From positions 186,001 to 250,000 of the forward strand of contig NZ_BEWA01000007.1 in assembly GCF_003112535.1 (NCBI RefSeq): a stretch of DNA of 64,000 nucleotides, written 5' to 3'. Position numbers and translations under genes: made by a program. This DNA is from Streptomyces rishiriensis. GTDB lineage: Bacteria; Actinomycetota; Actinomycetes; Streptomycetales; Streptomycetaceae. The notes under the pieces are model-generated. The model worked only from the letters and a program-made list of their open reading frames with translations, was not told the DNA's origin and searched no databases. The number at the start of each line of letters is the position of its first letter. Positions within the stretch are counted from its first letter, which is position 1. Of this stretch, positions 34,582 through 42,130 are shown in pieces.

Positions 34582-35601
34582 TCAGAGCTTGACGATCATC
34601 TTTCCGGTGTTGTCGCCGCGCAGGACCCCGAGGAACGCCTCCAGGTTGTTCTCGATGCCCTCGACGACCGTCTCGCGGTACTTGAGCTCACCGGAGCGGA
34701 CCCAGGCGCCGACCTCCTGGACGAACTGCGGCTGCAGGTCGTAGTGGTCGCCGACCAGGAGACCCTCGATGCGGCCGCGGGTCTGGATCAGGCGGGCGAG
34801 GTTCTTCGGGCCGGGGGCGGGCTCGGTGTTGTTGTAGACCGAGATCATGCCGCAGATCGCGATGCGGCCCTTCTCGTTGAGGGACCCGATGGCCGCCTCG
34901 AGGTGGTCGCCGCCGACGTTGTCGAAGTAGACGTCGATCCCGTCGGGGGCGGCCGCGCGCAGCTGGTCGGCCACGGGGCCGTTCTTGTAGTTGAAGGCCG
35001 CGTCGAAGCCGTACTCCTCGACGAGGAGCTTGACCTTGTCGTCGGAGCCGGCCGAGCCGATGACCCGGGAGGCGCCCTTGAGCCTGGCGATCTGGCCCAC
35101 CTGGCTGCCGACGGCGCCGGCCGCGCCCGACACGAAGACGGCGTCGCCCTCCTTGAAGGCGGCGGTGCGCAGGAGGCCCGCGTAGGCGGTGAGGCCGGTC
35201 ATACCGAGGACGCCGAGGTAGGTGGAGAGCGGGGCGGCCTCGGGGTCCACCTTGACGGCCTGCGCGGCGTCGATCGTGGCGTACTCGCGCCAGCCGCCGA
35301 AGTGCAGGACGTGGTCGCCGACCGAGACGCCCTCGGCCTCGGACGCGACGACCTCGCCGACCGCCCCGCCCTGCATGGCCTTGCCCAGCTCGAAGGGGGC
35401 CACGTAGGACTTGGCGCTGCTCATGCGGCCCCGCATGTACGGGTCGACGGAGACGTACGCGTTGCGCACCAGCACCTCACCGGGGCCGGGGCGGCGGATC
35501 TCCGCCTCGGCGAGCTCGAAGTCCTCGGGCTTCGGCCAGCCGACGGGGCGGCTGAGCAGGCGCCATTCGCGGCTGGTGGTGGGGAGGGCCGAGTCAGTCA
35601 T
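34582..35601 (-). CDS. NADP-dependent oxidoreductase, zinc-independent MDR family
   Basis: 339 aa. Medium-chain dehydrogenase/reductase of the CurA/leukotriene-B4 dehydrogenase type: SREWRLLSRPVGWPKPEDFE at the N-terminus, VSVDPYMRGRM, VLHFGGWREY, then the nucleotide-binding VFVSGAAGAVGSQVGQIARLKGA, VIGSAGSDDKV, and IDVYFDNVGGDHLEAA. It lacks the Zn-binding Cys/His set. Such enzymes reduce alpha,beta-unsaturated ketones/aldehydes with NADPH. It is divergent from a MarR regulator with a perfect dyad between, which suggests induction by an electrophile or phenolic ligand. Confidence 0.94.
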   Translation of the reverse strand: MTDSALPTTSREWRLLSRPVGWPKPEDFELAEAEIRRPGPGEVLVRNAYVSVDPYMRGRMSSAKSYVAPFELGKAMQGGAVGEVVASEAEGVSVGDHVLHFGGWREYATIDAAQAVKVDPEAAPLSTYLGVLGMTGLTAYAGLLRTAAFKEGDAVFVSGAAGAVGSQVGQIARLKGASRVIGSAGSDDKVKLLVEEYGFDAAFNYKNGPVADQLRAAAPDGIDVYFDNVGGDHLEAAIGSLNEKGRIAICGMISVYNNTEPAPGPKNLARLIQTRGRIEGLLVGDHYDLQPQFVQEVGAWVRSGELKYRETVVEGIENNLEAFLGVLRGDNTGKMIVKL

Positions 35602-35675
35602 GGGAGGGGCTGCCTTTCACACGCTCGAAAATGCTGCACTACGAAAAATGCTTCACTACCTGAAACAACCATGCG

Positions 35676-35690
35676 CCTGAATATTTCAGG
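35676..35690. promoter_or_regulatory. Candidate MarR operator
   Basis: CCTGAATATTTCAGG: 6-bp arms CCTGAA/TTCAGG in perfect inverted repeat around TAT. It lies 28 bp before the marR start, just upstream of the -10 TACCCT (35707-35712), in the divergent region with the oxidoreductase gene. A further half site CCTGAAA occurs at 35659. Confidence 0.65.
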
Positions 35691-35718
35691 ATGTCAAGTA
35701 AACGGGTACCCTGGATCC

Positions 35719-36213
35719 ATGTCCGCCTCACATCCGACCTCGCAAGCGACCGTAGGGCCGACCGGTCCCACCGGTCCGGCCACACTCCCCGACGCCCTGA
35801 CCCTGGAGGTCGTCGAGCTGATCGGCGAGGTCGTGGCCCGCTTCTACGAGGACTACGAGGACGCCGCCGCCGACCACTCGCTCACCGGTGCGCAGGCCCG
35901 GCTGCTGAGCCTGCTGTCGCTGGAGCCGCTGCCGATGCGCAAGCTGGCGCAGAAGCTGAAGTGCGAGCCGTCGAACGTGACCGGCATCGTCGACCGGCTG
36001 GAGGCGCGCGGTCTGGTGGAGCGGCGGCCCGACCCGGCCGACCGCCGGGTCAAGCTGGCGGCGGCCACCGAGGAGGGCCGGCGGATCGCCCGGGGGCTGC
36101 GCGAGTCGCTGCGGTTCGCCCGCGAGCCGCTGGCGGGGCTGGCCGAGCAGGAGCGGCTGGTCCTGCGCGGCCTGCTGCACCGCATGCTCACGCCCGGGGG
36201 CGACCGCCCGTAG
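35719..36213 (+). CDS. MarR-family transcriptional regulator
   Basis: 164 aa from ATG 35719 (MSASHPTSQATVGP). MarR winged helix: LTGAQARLLSLLSLEPLPMRKLAQKLKCEPSNVTGIVDRLEARGLVERRPDPADRRVKLAAATEEG, with recognition helix EPSNVTGIVDRL and wing DPADRRVKL. A Pro/Thr-rich 25-residue N-terminus precedes it. TACCCT is 6 nt before the ATG and no ribosome site is seen. It is most likely an autorepressor that also controls the divergent NADP oxidoreductase through the dyad at 35676-35690. Confidence 0.92.
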   Translation: MSASHPTSQATVGPTGPTGPATLPDALTLEVVELIGEVVARFYEDYEDAAADHSLTGAQARLLSLLSLEPLPMRKLAQKLKCEPSNVTGIVDRLEARGLVERRPDPADRRVKLAAATEEGRRIARGLRESLRFAREPLAGLAEQERLVLRGLLHRMLTPGGDRP

Positions 36214-36238
36214 ACCTCGGCGCCACGCGAGCGGCGTC

Positions 36239-36424
36239 TCAGTCGTCCGACTGCGAGGGCGAGCGGCCGTTGCGGTGCGAGCGGCGCACGAGTTCGCCCG
36301 CGGCGAGGGTCGCGGCCGCGGCCGCGCGCACCCAGCGAGGGGCGTCTCCCCGCGCCGCCCGCCAGACGCAGGCGCAGCCGCCGAGGACGAGGACCAGGAC
36401 ACCGGCCAGGAGGAGCACGATCAC
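36239..36424 (-). CDS. Small single-TM protein coupled to gntR
   Basis: 61 aa, GTG start at 36424 inside a GTGA overlap with the stop of the upstream gntR gene. One strong N-terminal transmembrane segment (MIVLLLAGVLVLVLGGCACVW) is followed by a basic region (RAARGDAPRWVR, LVRRSHRNGRSP). No family was recognised. Translational coupling and codon usage support it as a real gene. It is the last member of a three-gene minus-strand unit with a GntR regulator and a UTRA-domain protein. Confidence 0.65.
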   Translation of the reverse strand: MIVLLLAGVLVLVLGGCACVWRAARGDAPRWVRAAAAATLAAGELVRRSHRNGRSPSQSDD

Positions 36425-37215
36425 GCTCCGCCCCCTTCGCCCGCCGTGAACTCGTACTGCAGCTCGTAGAGATGACCGGCCTTCACCATCACCGTCACCT
36501 CGACGGGACGGCCGTCGTCGCCGGTGACGACGCGCAGCGTGCGCAGCACCGGCATGCTGCTGGTGAGGCGCAGGGCCCGGTACTGGTCCTGGGTGGGGAC
36601 GCGCGCGGAGACGCGGTCCGTGCTGCGCCGGGGCGGGTGACCCAGCGCGCTCAGCAGGGCGGGGGCCCCGCCCCGGATCCTGCGCCCCTCGGCCAGGGGC
36701 GTGCCCCGCGCGATGTCCAGCGGGTAGTAGGCCTCGACGAGCTCGGCCGGTTCGTCGTCGACGAGGAGTGTCTGGCGGCGCAGCATGGCCGCGCCGTCCG
36801 GCGGGAGGCCGAGAGCGGCGCGGACGTCGGCGGGCGGGCGGGTCTCGGTCACGTCCAGCAGCTCGGTGCGGGCGTGCGTGCCGTGCCTGGCCGCCTCGAC
36901 GAGCCAGCGGTAGGGCTCTCCGGGGCCGCCCGGCGCCATCAGGGAGGCGGGCCGGACCGTGCGCTGGCGGTGTTCGCGGACGGTGACGGCGGCGCCCGCC
37001 CGGCCGACCACCAGGAGCTCGTCCTTGAGGAGCTGCAGGGCTTTCTGCACGGTCGCGCTCGACGCCTCGAAGCGCTCCTTGAGCTGGGCGGTGGTGGGCA
37101 GGTTGGCGCCGGGGGCGAGCTCTCCGCTCATGATGTCGTCGCGCAGATCGGCCGCGATGCGCTCGTGCAGGGAGCGGCGGTCGACGGCTTCCGGGTCTGC
37201 CTTGGGCACGGTCAT
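36421..37215 (-). CDS. GntR-family (HutC/UTRA) transcriptional regulator
   Basis: 264 aa. Residues 1-80 form a GntR winged helix: SLHERIAADLRDDIMSGELAPGANLPTTAQLKERFEASSATVQKALQLLKDELLVVGRAGAAVTV. Residues ~95-260 form a UTRA effector domain (RQTLLVDDEPAELVEAYYPLDIARGTPLAEG, then GDDGRPVEVTVMVKAGHLYELQYEF). The ATG overlaps the stop of the upstream UTRA-only gene (ATGA), so the two are made together. The ligand is unknown; UTRA domains bind sugars, phosphosugars or small acids. Confidence 0.9.
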   Translation of the reverse strand: MTVPKADPEAVDRRSLHERIAADLRDDIMSGELAPGANLPTTAQLKERFEASSATVQKALQLLKDELLVVGRAGAAVTVREHRQRTVRPASLMAPGGPGEPYRWLVEAARHGTHARTELLDVTETRPPADVRAALGLPPDGAAMLRRQTLLVDDEPAELVEAYYPLDIARGTPLAEGRRIRGGAPALLSALGHPPRRSTDRVSARVPTQDQYRALRLTSSMPVLRTLRVVTGDDGRPVEVTVMVKAGHLYELQYEFTAGEGGGA

Positions 37216-37754
37216 CCGATCCTGATCTGGTAGCGCAGCCTCTGGCGCAGGGCGGGCATCACCATACGGTCGACCTGGATCGGCCGGTCGTCGCGGTCCA
37301 GGGTGAGCCGGACCAGTCGCAGGACCGGCTCGTGGGCGGCGACGCCGAGGGCCTCGCGCTCCTCCTCGTCCGGCATCCCGGCCGTGACGTCCTCCCGGAC
37401 GAGGACGCCGACGTGACCGAGTTCGGCGAGCAGGGTGAGGGCGCCGCCGGGGATCTTGGCGGTTCCGGCGAGACGGGTGCCGGCGGCTATGGCGACCGGG
37501 TAGTAGGTGTCCGTGAGCTCGCTGGGCTCGTCGTCGAGCAGGATCAGACGGCGGCGCACCACGACGGGCTCGCCCTCGGGGACGCCGAAGAGCTCCGCCA
37601 CCTCGGCGGGCGCGGGCGCCTCGCCCGCGTGCAGGACGCGCTGGGCGCCGCGCCGCCCCCGCGCCGCGGCCTCGGCCGCCCAGGCGTCGCCCTGTCCGGC
37701 GAGCCGGGGCGTCAGATACGGCAACGACGTGCTGACCCAACCGCTCCCACCCAC
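37212..37754 (-). CDS. UTRA-domain protein without DNA-binding domain
   Basis: 180 aa from GTG 37754 (VGGSGWVSTSLPYLTPRL), with AGGAGG 6-8 nt upstream. The whole protein is a UTRA domain: GEPVVVRRRLILLDDEPSELTDTYYPVAIAAGTRLAG, IPGGALTLLAELGHVG, VLRLVRLTLDRDDRPIQVDRMVMP. There is no helix-turn-helix before it, and the longer upstream frame contains none either. It resembles the UTRA half of the next gene, so it may have arisen by duplication and loss of the DNA-binding part. It could act as a ligand-binding partner of the GntR protein. It is translationally coupled to that gene. Confidence 0.8.
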   Translation of the reverse strand: MGGSGWVSTSLPYLTPRLAGQGDAWAAEAAARGRRGAQRVLHAGEAPAPAEVAELFGVPEGEPVVVRRRLILLDDEPSELTDTYYPVAIAAGTRLAGTAKIPGGALTLLAELGHVGVLVREDVTAGMPDEEEREALGVAAHEPVLRLVRLTLDRDDRPIQVDRMVMPALRQRLRYQIRIG

Positions 37755-37868
37755 GACGTCCTCCTGTACGGCCGACCGTTCTTCCGACCCTGCCGTCCTA
37801 CACGGTAGGCGACTCGCCGCGTCCGCCGACCGCCACCCCTGAGCCACCCTCAACCACCCCGGAACACC

Positions 37869-37897
37869 TTGTCGCCTTTCGCGAACAACAGTAAGGT
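37869..37897 (+). promoter_or_regulatory. Promoter of the HATPase gene
   Basis: -35 TTGTCG (37869-37874), 17-bp spacer, -10 TAAGGT (37892-37897). The expected transcript start is about 33 nt before the GTG at 37937, leaving room for the GGAGGTG ribosome site. Confidence 0.65.
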
Positions 37898-37936
37898 GTC
37901 GCCGCAGGACGCCCCTGAACCACGGAGGTGGCCCCC

Positions 37937-38329
37937 GTGCCCTTGTCACGGCAGCGTCGTTTCCCCCGCTCGCGCGCCTCGGTACGGGCCGCCCGCACCT
38001 TCGTCCGCCAGGCCCTCACGGACTGGGACTGCGTCGACCGGCTGGACGACATCACCCTGTGCGCGTCGGAACTGGCCACCAACGCCCTGCTGCACGGCGT
38101 GCCTCCAGGCAGGCAGTACTGCGTGACGCTCACCCTCGACGGCCCGCTGCTGCGGCTCGCCGTGCGCGACACCGGCGACCACCCCGCCCCGGCGGCTCCC
38201 CCGGCCGAGGGCGCCTGCTCGGGCCGGGGGCTGCACCTGGCCCGCGAGGTGTCGGACGACCTCGGCGTCACCGAACACCTCATCGGCAAGACGGTGTGGG
38301 TGGTCTTCAAGACGGACGACGGTCCCTGA
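37937..38329 (+). CDS. HATPase_c anti-sigma-factor-like ATP-binding protein
   Basis: 130 aa from GTG 37937 with GGAGGTG about 7 nt upstream. It has a single Bergerat ATP-binding fold of the RsbW/SpoIIAB type: RAARTFVRQALTDWDC, N box ELATNALLHGVP (Asn for Mg2+), G1 box VRDTGDHPAP, and a short GRGLHLAREVSDDLG G2 region. Streptomycetes encode many such small kinases that bind alternative sigma factors or phosphorylate anti-anti-sigma proteins. No partner gene lies beside it, so its target is unknown. Confidence 0.88.
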   Translation: MPLSRQRRFPRSRASVRAARTFVRQALTDWDCVDRLDDITLCASELATNALLHGVPPGRQYCVTLTLDGPLLRLAVRDTGDHPAPAAPPAEGACSGRGLHLAREVSDDLGVTEHLIGKTVWVVFKTDDGP

Positions 38330-38342
38330 CGCCGCGCGCGGC

Positions 38343-39377
38343 TCAGGCCTTCTTGCGGGTCGTCATGAAGCGCTGGACCAGGATGAACGTGCACAGCAGC
38401 ACCCCGGTGGCGATCTTCGTCCACCAGGAGCTGAGCGTGCCCTCGAACTGGATGATGCTCTTGATCAGCCCCAGCACCAGGACGCCGAACAGGGTGCCCA
38501 GCACATACCCCGAGCCGCCCGTCAGCAGCGTGCCGCCGATGACGACCGCCGCGATCGCGTCGAGCTCCATGCCGGTCGCGTGCAGCGGGTCGCCGGACTG
38601 GATGTAGAGGGTGAAGAGGAGACCGGCCAGCGCCGAGCAGAACCCGCTCACCGTGTACACGGCGATCTTGGTGCCGCCCTGCGGGAGACCCATCAGCATG
38701 GCCGACTGCTCGTTGCCGCCGATCGCGTACACCCGGCGGCCGAAGCGGGTGTAGTGCAGGACGTAGAACGCCACGGCGAGGACGACGAGGGAGACGATCG
38801 CGCCGATCGACAGGAACCCCACCCCCAGCGAGGCCTGGGCCTGCGCCATGCTGCTCACCGTGGAGTCGCTGATGGAGATCGACTCCTTGCTGATGACCAG
38901 GCACAGACCGCGGAAGAGGAAGAGGCCGGCGAGGGTCACGATGAAGGGCTGGATCTCGAAGTTGTGGATCACATAGCCCATCAGGAAGCCGCCGAACGCG
39001 CCCACGGCCAGCGCCATGGGGACCACGACGAGGAGGGGCAGCCCCTGGCGCTCCACCAGCCAGGCCGTGAACATCGTCGTGAAGCCGATCATCGAGCCGA
39101 CGGAGAGGTCGATGCCGCCGGACAGGATGACGAAGGTGACGCCGACCGCGGCGACCAGCAGATAGCCGTTGTCGATGAACAGGTTCAGGAAGACCTGCGG
39201 TTCGGCGAACCCGTAGTACTGGTACCGGGCCAGGCCCCCGCCGTACATCAGCAGGAAGAGCAGGGCCGTCACGGCGACGGGCAGCCGCCGGTCGCCGAGC
39301 AGCCGTGCGGCCCGGGACGGGGACGAGGACGGGGTACGGCTGTCGGAGGCCGTGGGGCTCTGGGTGGTCGCGCTCAT
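38343..39377 (-). CDS. yjfF: Sugar ABC transporter permease, YjfF-like
   Basis: 344 aa, about 9-10 membrane helices, RbsC/BPD_transp_2 family. Key features: YLLVAAVGVTFVILSGGIDLSVGSMIGF, the family EAA-like loop RRVYAIGGNEQSAMLMGLPQ, and ELDAIAAVVIGGTLLTGGSGYVLGT. The Ser/Thr-rich N-terminus is cytoplasmic. Gene order (binding protein, ATPase, two permeases) and similarity of the binding protein to YtfQ point to the E. coli-type galactofuranose importer, in which YjfF is the second permease. Its ATG overlaps the previous permease stop (TGATG). Confidence 0.9.
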   Translation of the reverse strand: MSATTQSPTASDSRTPSSSPSRAARLLGDRRLPVAVTALLFLLMYGGGLARYQYYGFAEPQVFLNLFIDNGYLLVAAVGVTFVILSGGIDLSVGSMIGFTTMFTAWLVERQGLPLLVVVPMALAVGAFGGFLMGYVIHNFEIQPFIVTLAGLFLFRGLCLVISKESISISDSTVSSMAQAQASLGVGFLSIGAIVSLVVLAVAFYVLHYTRFGRRVYAIGGNEQSAMLMGLPQGGTKIAVYTVSGFCSALAGLLFTLYIQSGDPLHATGMELDAIAAVVIGGTLLTGGSGYVLGTLFGVLVLGLIKSIIQFEGTLSSWWTKIATGVLLCTFILVQRFMTTRKKA

Positions 39378-40498
39378 CACGACACCTCCATCTTGGGAGC
39401 GGCCTCGGTCGCCGCGGCGGGGTCGGCCGTGGCCGCGGCCGGCTTGGCGCCGCCCTTCGCCGCGAACCGGGCGGCGAACTTCGCGCCGAAGACCTTGGCG
39501 CGGAACTTCGGGGACTGCAGCAGGCAGACGACGATGACGACGGCGGCCTTGAAGACCAGGTTGGTCTGGGTCGGCACGCCGATGGTGTAGATCGTGGTGG
39601 TCAGGGTCTGGATGACGAGGGCGCCCACCACCGTGCCGCCGATGGAGAACCGGCCGCCCAGCAGCGAGGTGCCGCCGATCACCACGGCGAGGATCGCGTC
39701 GAGTTCGATCCACAGGCCGGCGTTGTTGCCGTCGGCGGCCGAGGTGTTGGAGCTGATCATCAGTCCGGCGATGCCCGCGCACAGCGCGCAGAACATATAG
39801 ACCATGATCTTGATGCGCCGGGACCTGATGCCGACCAGGCGGCTGGCCTCGGCGTTGCCGCCGACCGCCTCGACCAGCAGGCCGAGCGCCGTGCGCCGGG
39901 TCAGCGCCACGGTGACGGCCACCACGGCGGCCACCACGAAGATGGAGAACGGCAGGGTCAGCCAGTAGCCGCCGCCGATCAGCTTGTAGGGCTCGCTGTT
40001 GATCGTGATGATCTGGCCGTCGGTGATCAGCTGGGCGACGCCGCGCCCGGCGACCATGATGATCAGGGTCGCGATGATCGGCTGAATGCCCATCCGGGCC
40101 ACCAGGAAGCCGTTCCACAGCCCGCAGACGACCGCGGCCAGCAGGCCGAGGCCCATCGCCAGCAGCACACCGGACAGCGCGCCCTGGTCGTGCTGGTCGC
40201 TGATGTACGAGCAGGCCAGCGCGCCGGTGATGGCGACCACCGCGCCGACGGAGAGGTCGATGCCGCCGGTGGCGATGACCAGGGTCATGCCGACCGCCAC
40301 CAGGATCAGGGGCGAGCCGAACAGCACGATCGAGACGAGGCTGCCGTAGAGGTGGCCGTCCGCCATCCTGACCGAGAAGAAGTCGGGCGTGAAGGGGACG
40401 TTGACGAGCAGCAGCAGGACGAGCACCGCCACCGGCCAGAACAGGTGGTGGCGGGTCAGCGCCCGCCACCGGGAAGAGGTGGTCGAAGACGTGGTCAC
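39377..40498 (-). CDS. ytfT: Sugar ABC transporter permease, YtfT-like
   Basis: 373 aa from GTG 40498, overlapping the ATPase stop (GTGA). RbsC-family permease: ILVAVGMTLVIATGGIDLSVGAVVAITGALA, GLWNGFLVARMGIQPIIATLIIMVAGRGVAQ, AVGGNAEASRLVGIRSRRIK, ELDAILAVVIGGTSLLGGRFSIGGT. The C-terminal ~45 residues are an unusual Ala/Lys/Pro-rich cytoplasmic tail (KFAARFAAKGGAKPAAA) not needed for the fold. It is the partner of the adjacent YjfF-like permease; two different permeases would form the channel heterodimer. Confidence 0.9.
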   Translation of the reverse strand: MTTSSTTSSRWRALTRHHLFWPVAVLVLLLLVNVPFTPDFFSVRMADGHLYGSLVSIVLFGSPLILVAVGMTLVIATGGIDLSVGAVVAITGALACSYISDQHDQGALSGVLLAMGLGLLAAVVCGLWNGFLVARMGIQPIIATLIIMVAGRGVAQLITDGQIITINSEPYKLIGGGYWLTLPFSIFVVAAVVAVTVALTRRTALGLLVEAVGGNAEASRLVGIRSRRIKIMVYMFCALCAGIAGLMISSNTSAADGNNAGLWIELDAILAVVIGGTSLLGGRFSIGGTVVGALVIQTLTTTIYTIGVPTQTNLVFKAAVVIVVCLLQSPKFRAKVFGAKFAARFAAKGGAKPAAATADPAAATEAAPKMEVS

Positions 40499-42033
40499 TG
40501 GTGCTCTCCGCTCGCGATGGTCTCCAGGATCCGGCTCGTGGTGATCTCGGGCCCGTTGGCGATCTGCGCCACCAGCCGGCGGTCGCGCAGCACTCCGATG
40601 GTGTGGCTGAGCCGGAGCACCTCCTCCAGCTCGGCCGCGATGTACAGCACGGACATGCCCTCCTCGGAGAGCGAGACGACGAGCTTCTGGATCTCCGCCT
40701 TGGCGCCGATGTCGATGCCGCGGGTCGGCTCGTCGAGGATCAGCAGCTTCGGCTGCGTGATCAGCCAGCGGGCCAGCAGCACCTTCTGCTGGTTGCCGCC
40801 GCTGAGCTGACCCACCCTGGCCTCGGGGTTGGCCGGGCGGATGTCGAGCGCCTTGATGTACTTGGCGACGAGTTCGTCGCGCTGGGCGACGGGGATGGGC
40901 CGGGTCCAGCCGCGCGAGGCCTGCAGGGCCAGGATGATGTTCTCCCGTACCGTCAGGTCGGGCACCAGGCCCTCGCTCTTGCGGTTCTCGGAGCAGAACG
41001 CGACACCCGCGCCGATGGCGTCGTTGGGGGCGCTCATGGAGACCCGGCGGCCGCCGATCGTCACCTTGCCGGTGTCCGGCTGGTCGGCGCCGAAGAGCAG
41101 CCGGGCGAGTTCGGTGCGGCCCGATCCGAGCAGTCCGGCGAGCCCGATCACCTCGCCCTTCCTGATCTCCAGGTCGAAGGGCGCGATGCCGCCGGTCCGG
41201 CCGAGGCCGTCCGCCTGGACGAGGGTGTCGCCCGCGTCGGAGCGCAGCTGGTGCTCGTGGAGCTCGTCGAGCTGGCCCATGGCCTTGCCGAGCATGAGCT
41301 GGACGAGGCCGACCTGGTCGAGGTCGCTGACCATGTGCTCGCCGACCAGGGTGCCGTTGCGCAGCACGGTCATCCGGTCGCAGACCTCGTAGATCTGGTC
41401 GAGGAAGTGCGAGACGAACAGGATCGCGACGCCCTCTTCCTTCAACCGCCGCATCAGGGCGAAGAGTTGGAGGACCTCGTCCCGGTCGAGGCTGGAGGTC
41501 GGCTCGTCGAGGATCAGCACCTTGGTGCCCGGCCCCTCGCCGTCGCCGGCGCCGGTGTTCAACGACCGCACGATGGCGACCAGTTGCTGGACGGCCAGCG
41601 GGTACGAGGACAGGGGCGCGGAGACGTCGATGTCCAGCCCGAGCCGGTCCACCAGCTCCGCCGCCTCCCGGCGCAGCCGCTTCCACTGGATGCGGCCCAT
41701 GCGGGTGGGTTCACGTCCGATGAAGATGTTCTCCGCCACCGACAGGTTCGGGCAGAGGTTGACCTCCTGGTAGACCGTGCTGATGCCGGCCTGCTGGGCC
41801 TGCAGCGGGCTGGCGATCCGCACGGACCGGCCGTCCAGGGTGATCGTGCCGCCGTCCAGGGAGTAGACGCCGGTGAGCACCTTGATGAGGGTGGACTTGC
41901 CCGCCCCGTTCTCGCCCATCAGGGCGTGGATCTCGCCGGGGAAGAGCCGGAAGTCGACGTCCGACAGAGCCCGTACCCCCGGAAACTCCTTGACTATGCC
42001 CGCCATTTCCAGGACGGGCCGCGGCTCTGCCAT
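40495..42033 (-). CDS. ytfR: Sugar ABC transporter ATPase with two nucleotide-binding domains, YtfR-like
   Basis: 512 aa from ATG 42033 with AGGAG 7 nt upstream; an ATG 15 bp earlier lacks a site. First domain: Walker [11 protein letters not shown] loop YQEVNLCPNLSVAENIF, a degenerate signature (SSYPLAVQQLVAIVRS), Walker [13 protein letters not shown]. Second domain: GLLGSGRTELARLLFG (degenerate Walker A), signature [15 protein letters not shown], Walker [13 protein letters not shown]. This asymmetric duplication is typical of RbsA-type ATPases. It powers uptake together with the two downstream permeases. Confidence 0.94.
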   Translation of the reverse strand: MAEPRPVLEMAGIVKEFPGVRALSDVDFRLFPGEIHALMGENGAGKSTLIKVLTGVYSLDGGTITLDGRSVRIASPLQAQQAGISTVYQEVNLCPNLSVAENIFIGREPTRMGRIQWKRLRREAAELVDRLGLDIDVSAPLSSYPLAVQQLVAIVRSLNTGAGDGEGPGTKVLILDEPTSSLDRDEVLQLFALMRRLKEEGVAILFVSHFLDQIYEVCDRMTVLRNGTLVGEHMVSDLDQVGLVQLMLGKAMGQLDELHEHQLRSDAGDTLVQADGLGRTGGIAPFDLEIRKGEVIGLAGLLGSGRTELARLLFGADQPDTGKVTIGGRRVSMSAPNDAIGAGVAFCSENRKSEGLVPDLTVRENIILALQASRGWTRPIPVAQRDELVAKYIKALDIRPANPEARVGQLSGGNQQKVLLARWLITQPKLLILDEPTRGIDIGAKAEIQKLVVSLSEEGMSVLYIAAELEEVLRLSHTIGVLRDRRLVAQIANGPEITTSRILETIASGEHQ

Positions 42034-42130
42034 GGCAGCGCTCCTCATGAGATTGGTTCAGGCCCGCAGGGAGCCCCGGGACCGATGGCGCTCGGTCGGC
42101 CGCGGGCTCCCTGCCGGTGGCTGCGTCGGT

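Noticed and set aside
39377..41686. Single long minus-strand frame spanning a permease and part of the ATPase gene
   Set aside because: Only the first 373 codons from GTG 40498 read as a permease; the rest is the ATPase gene in the wrong frame.
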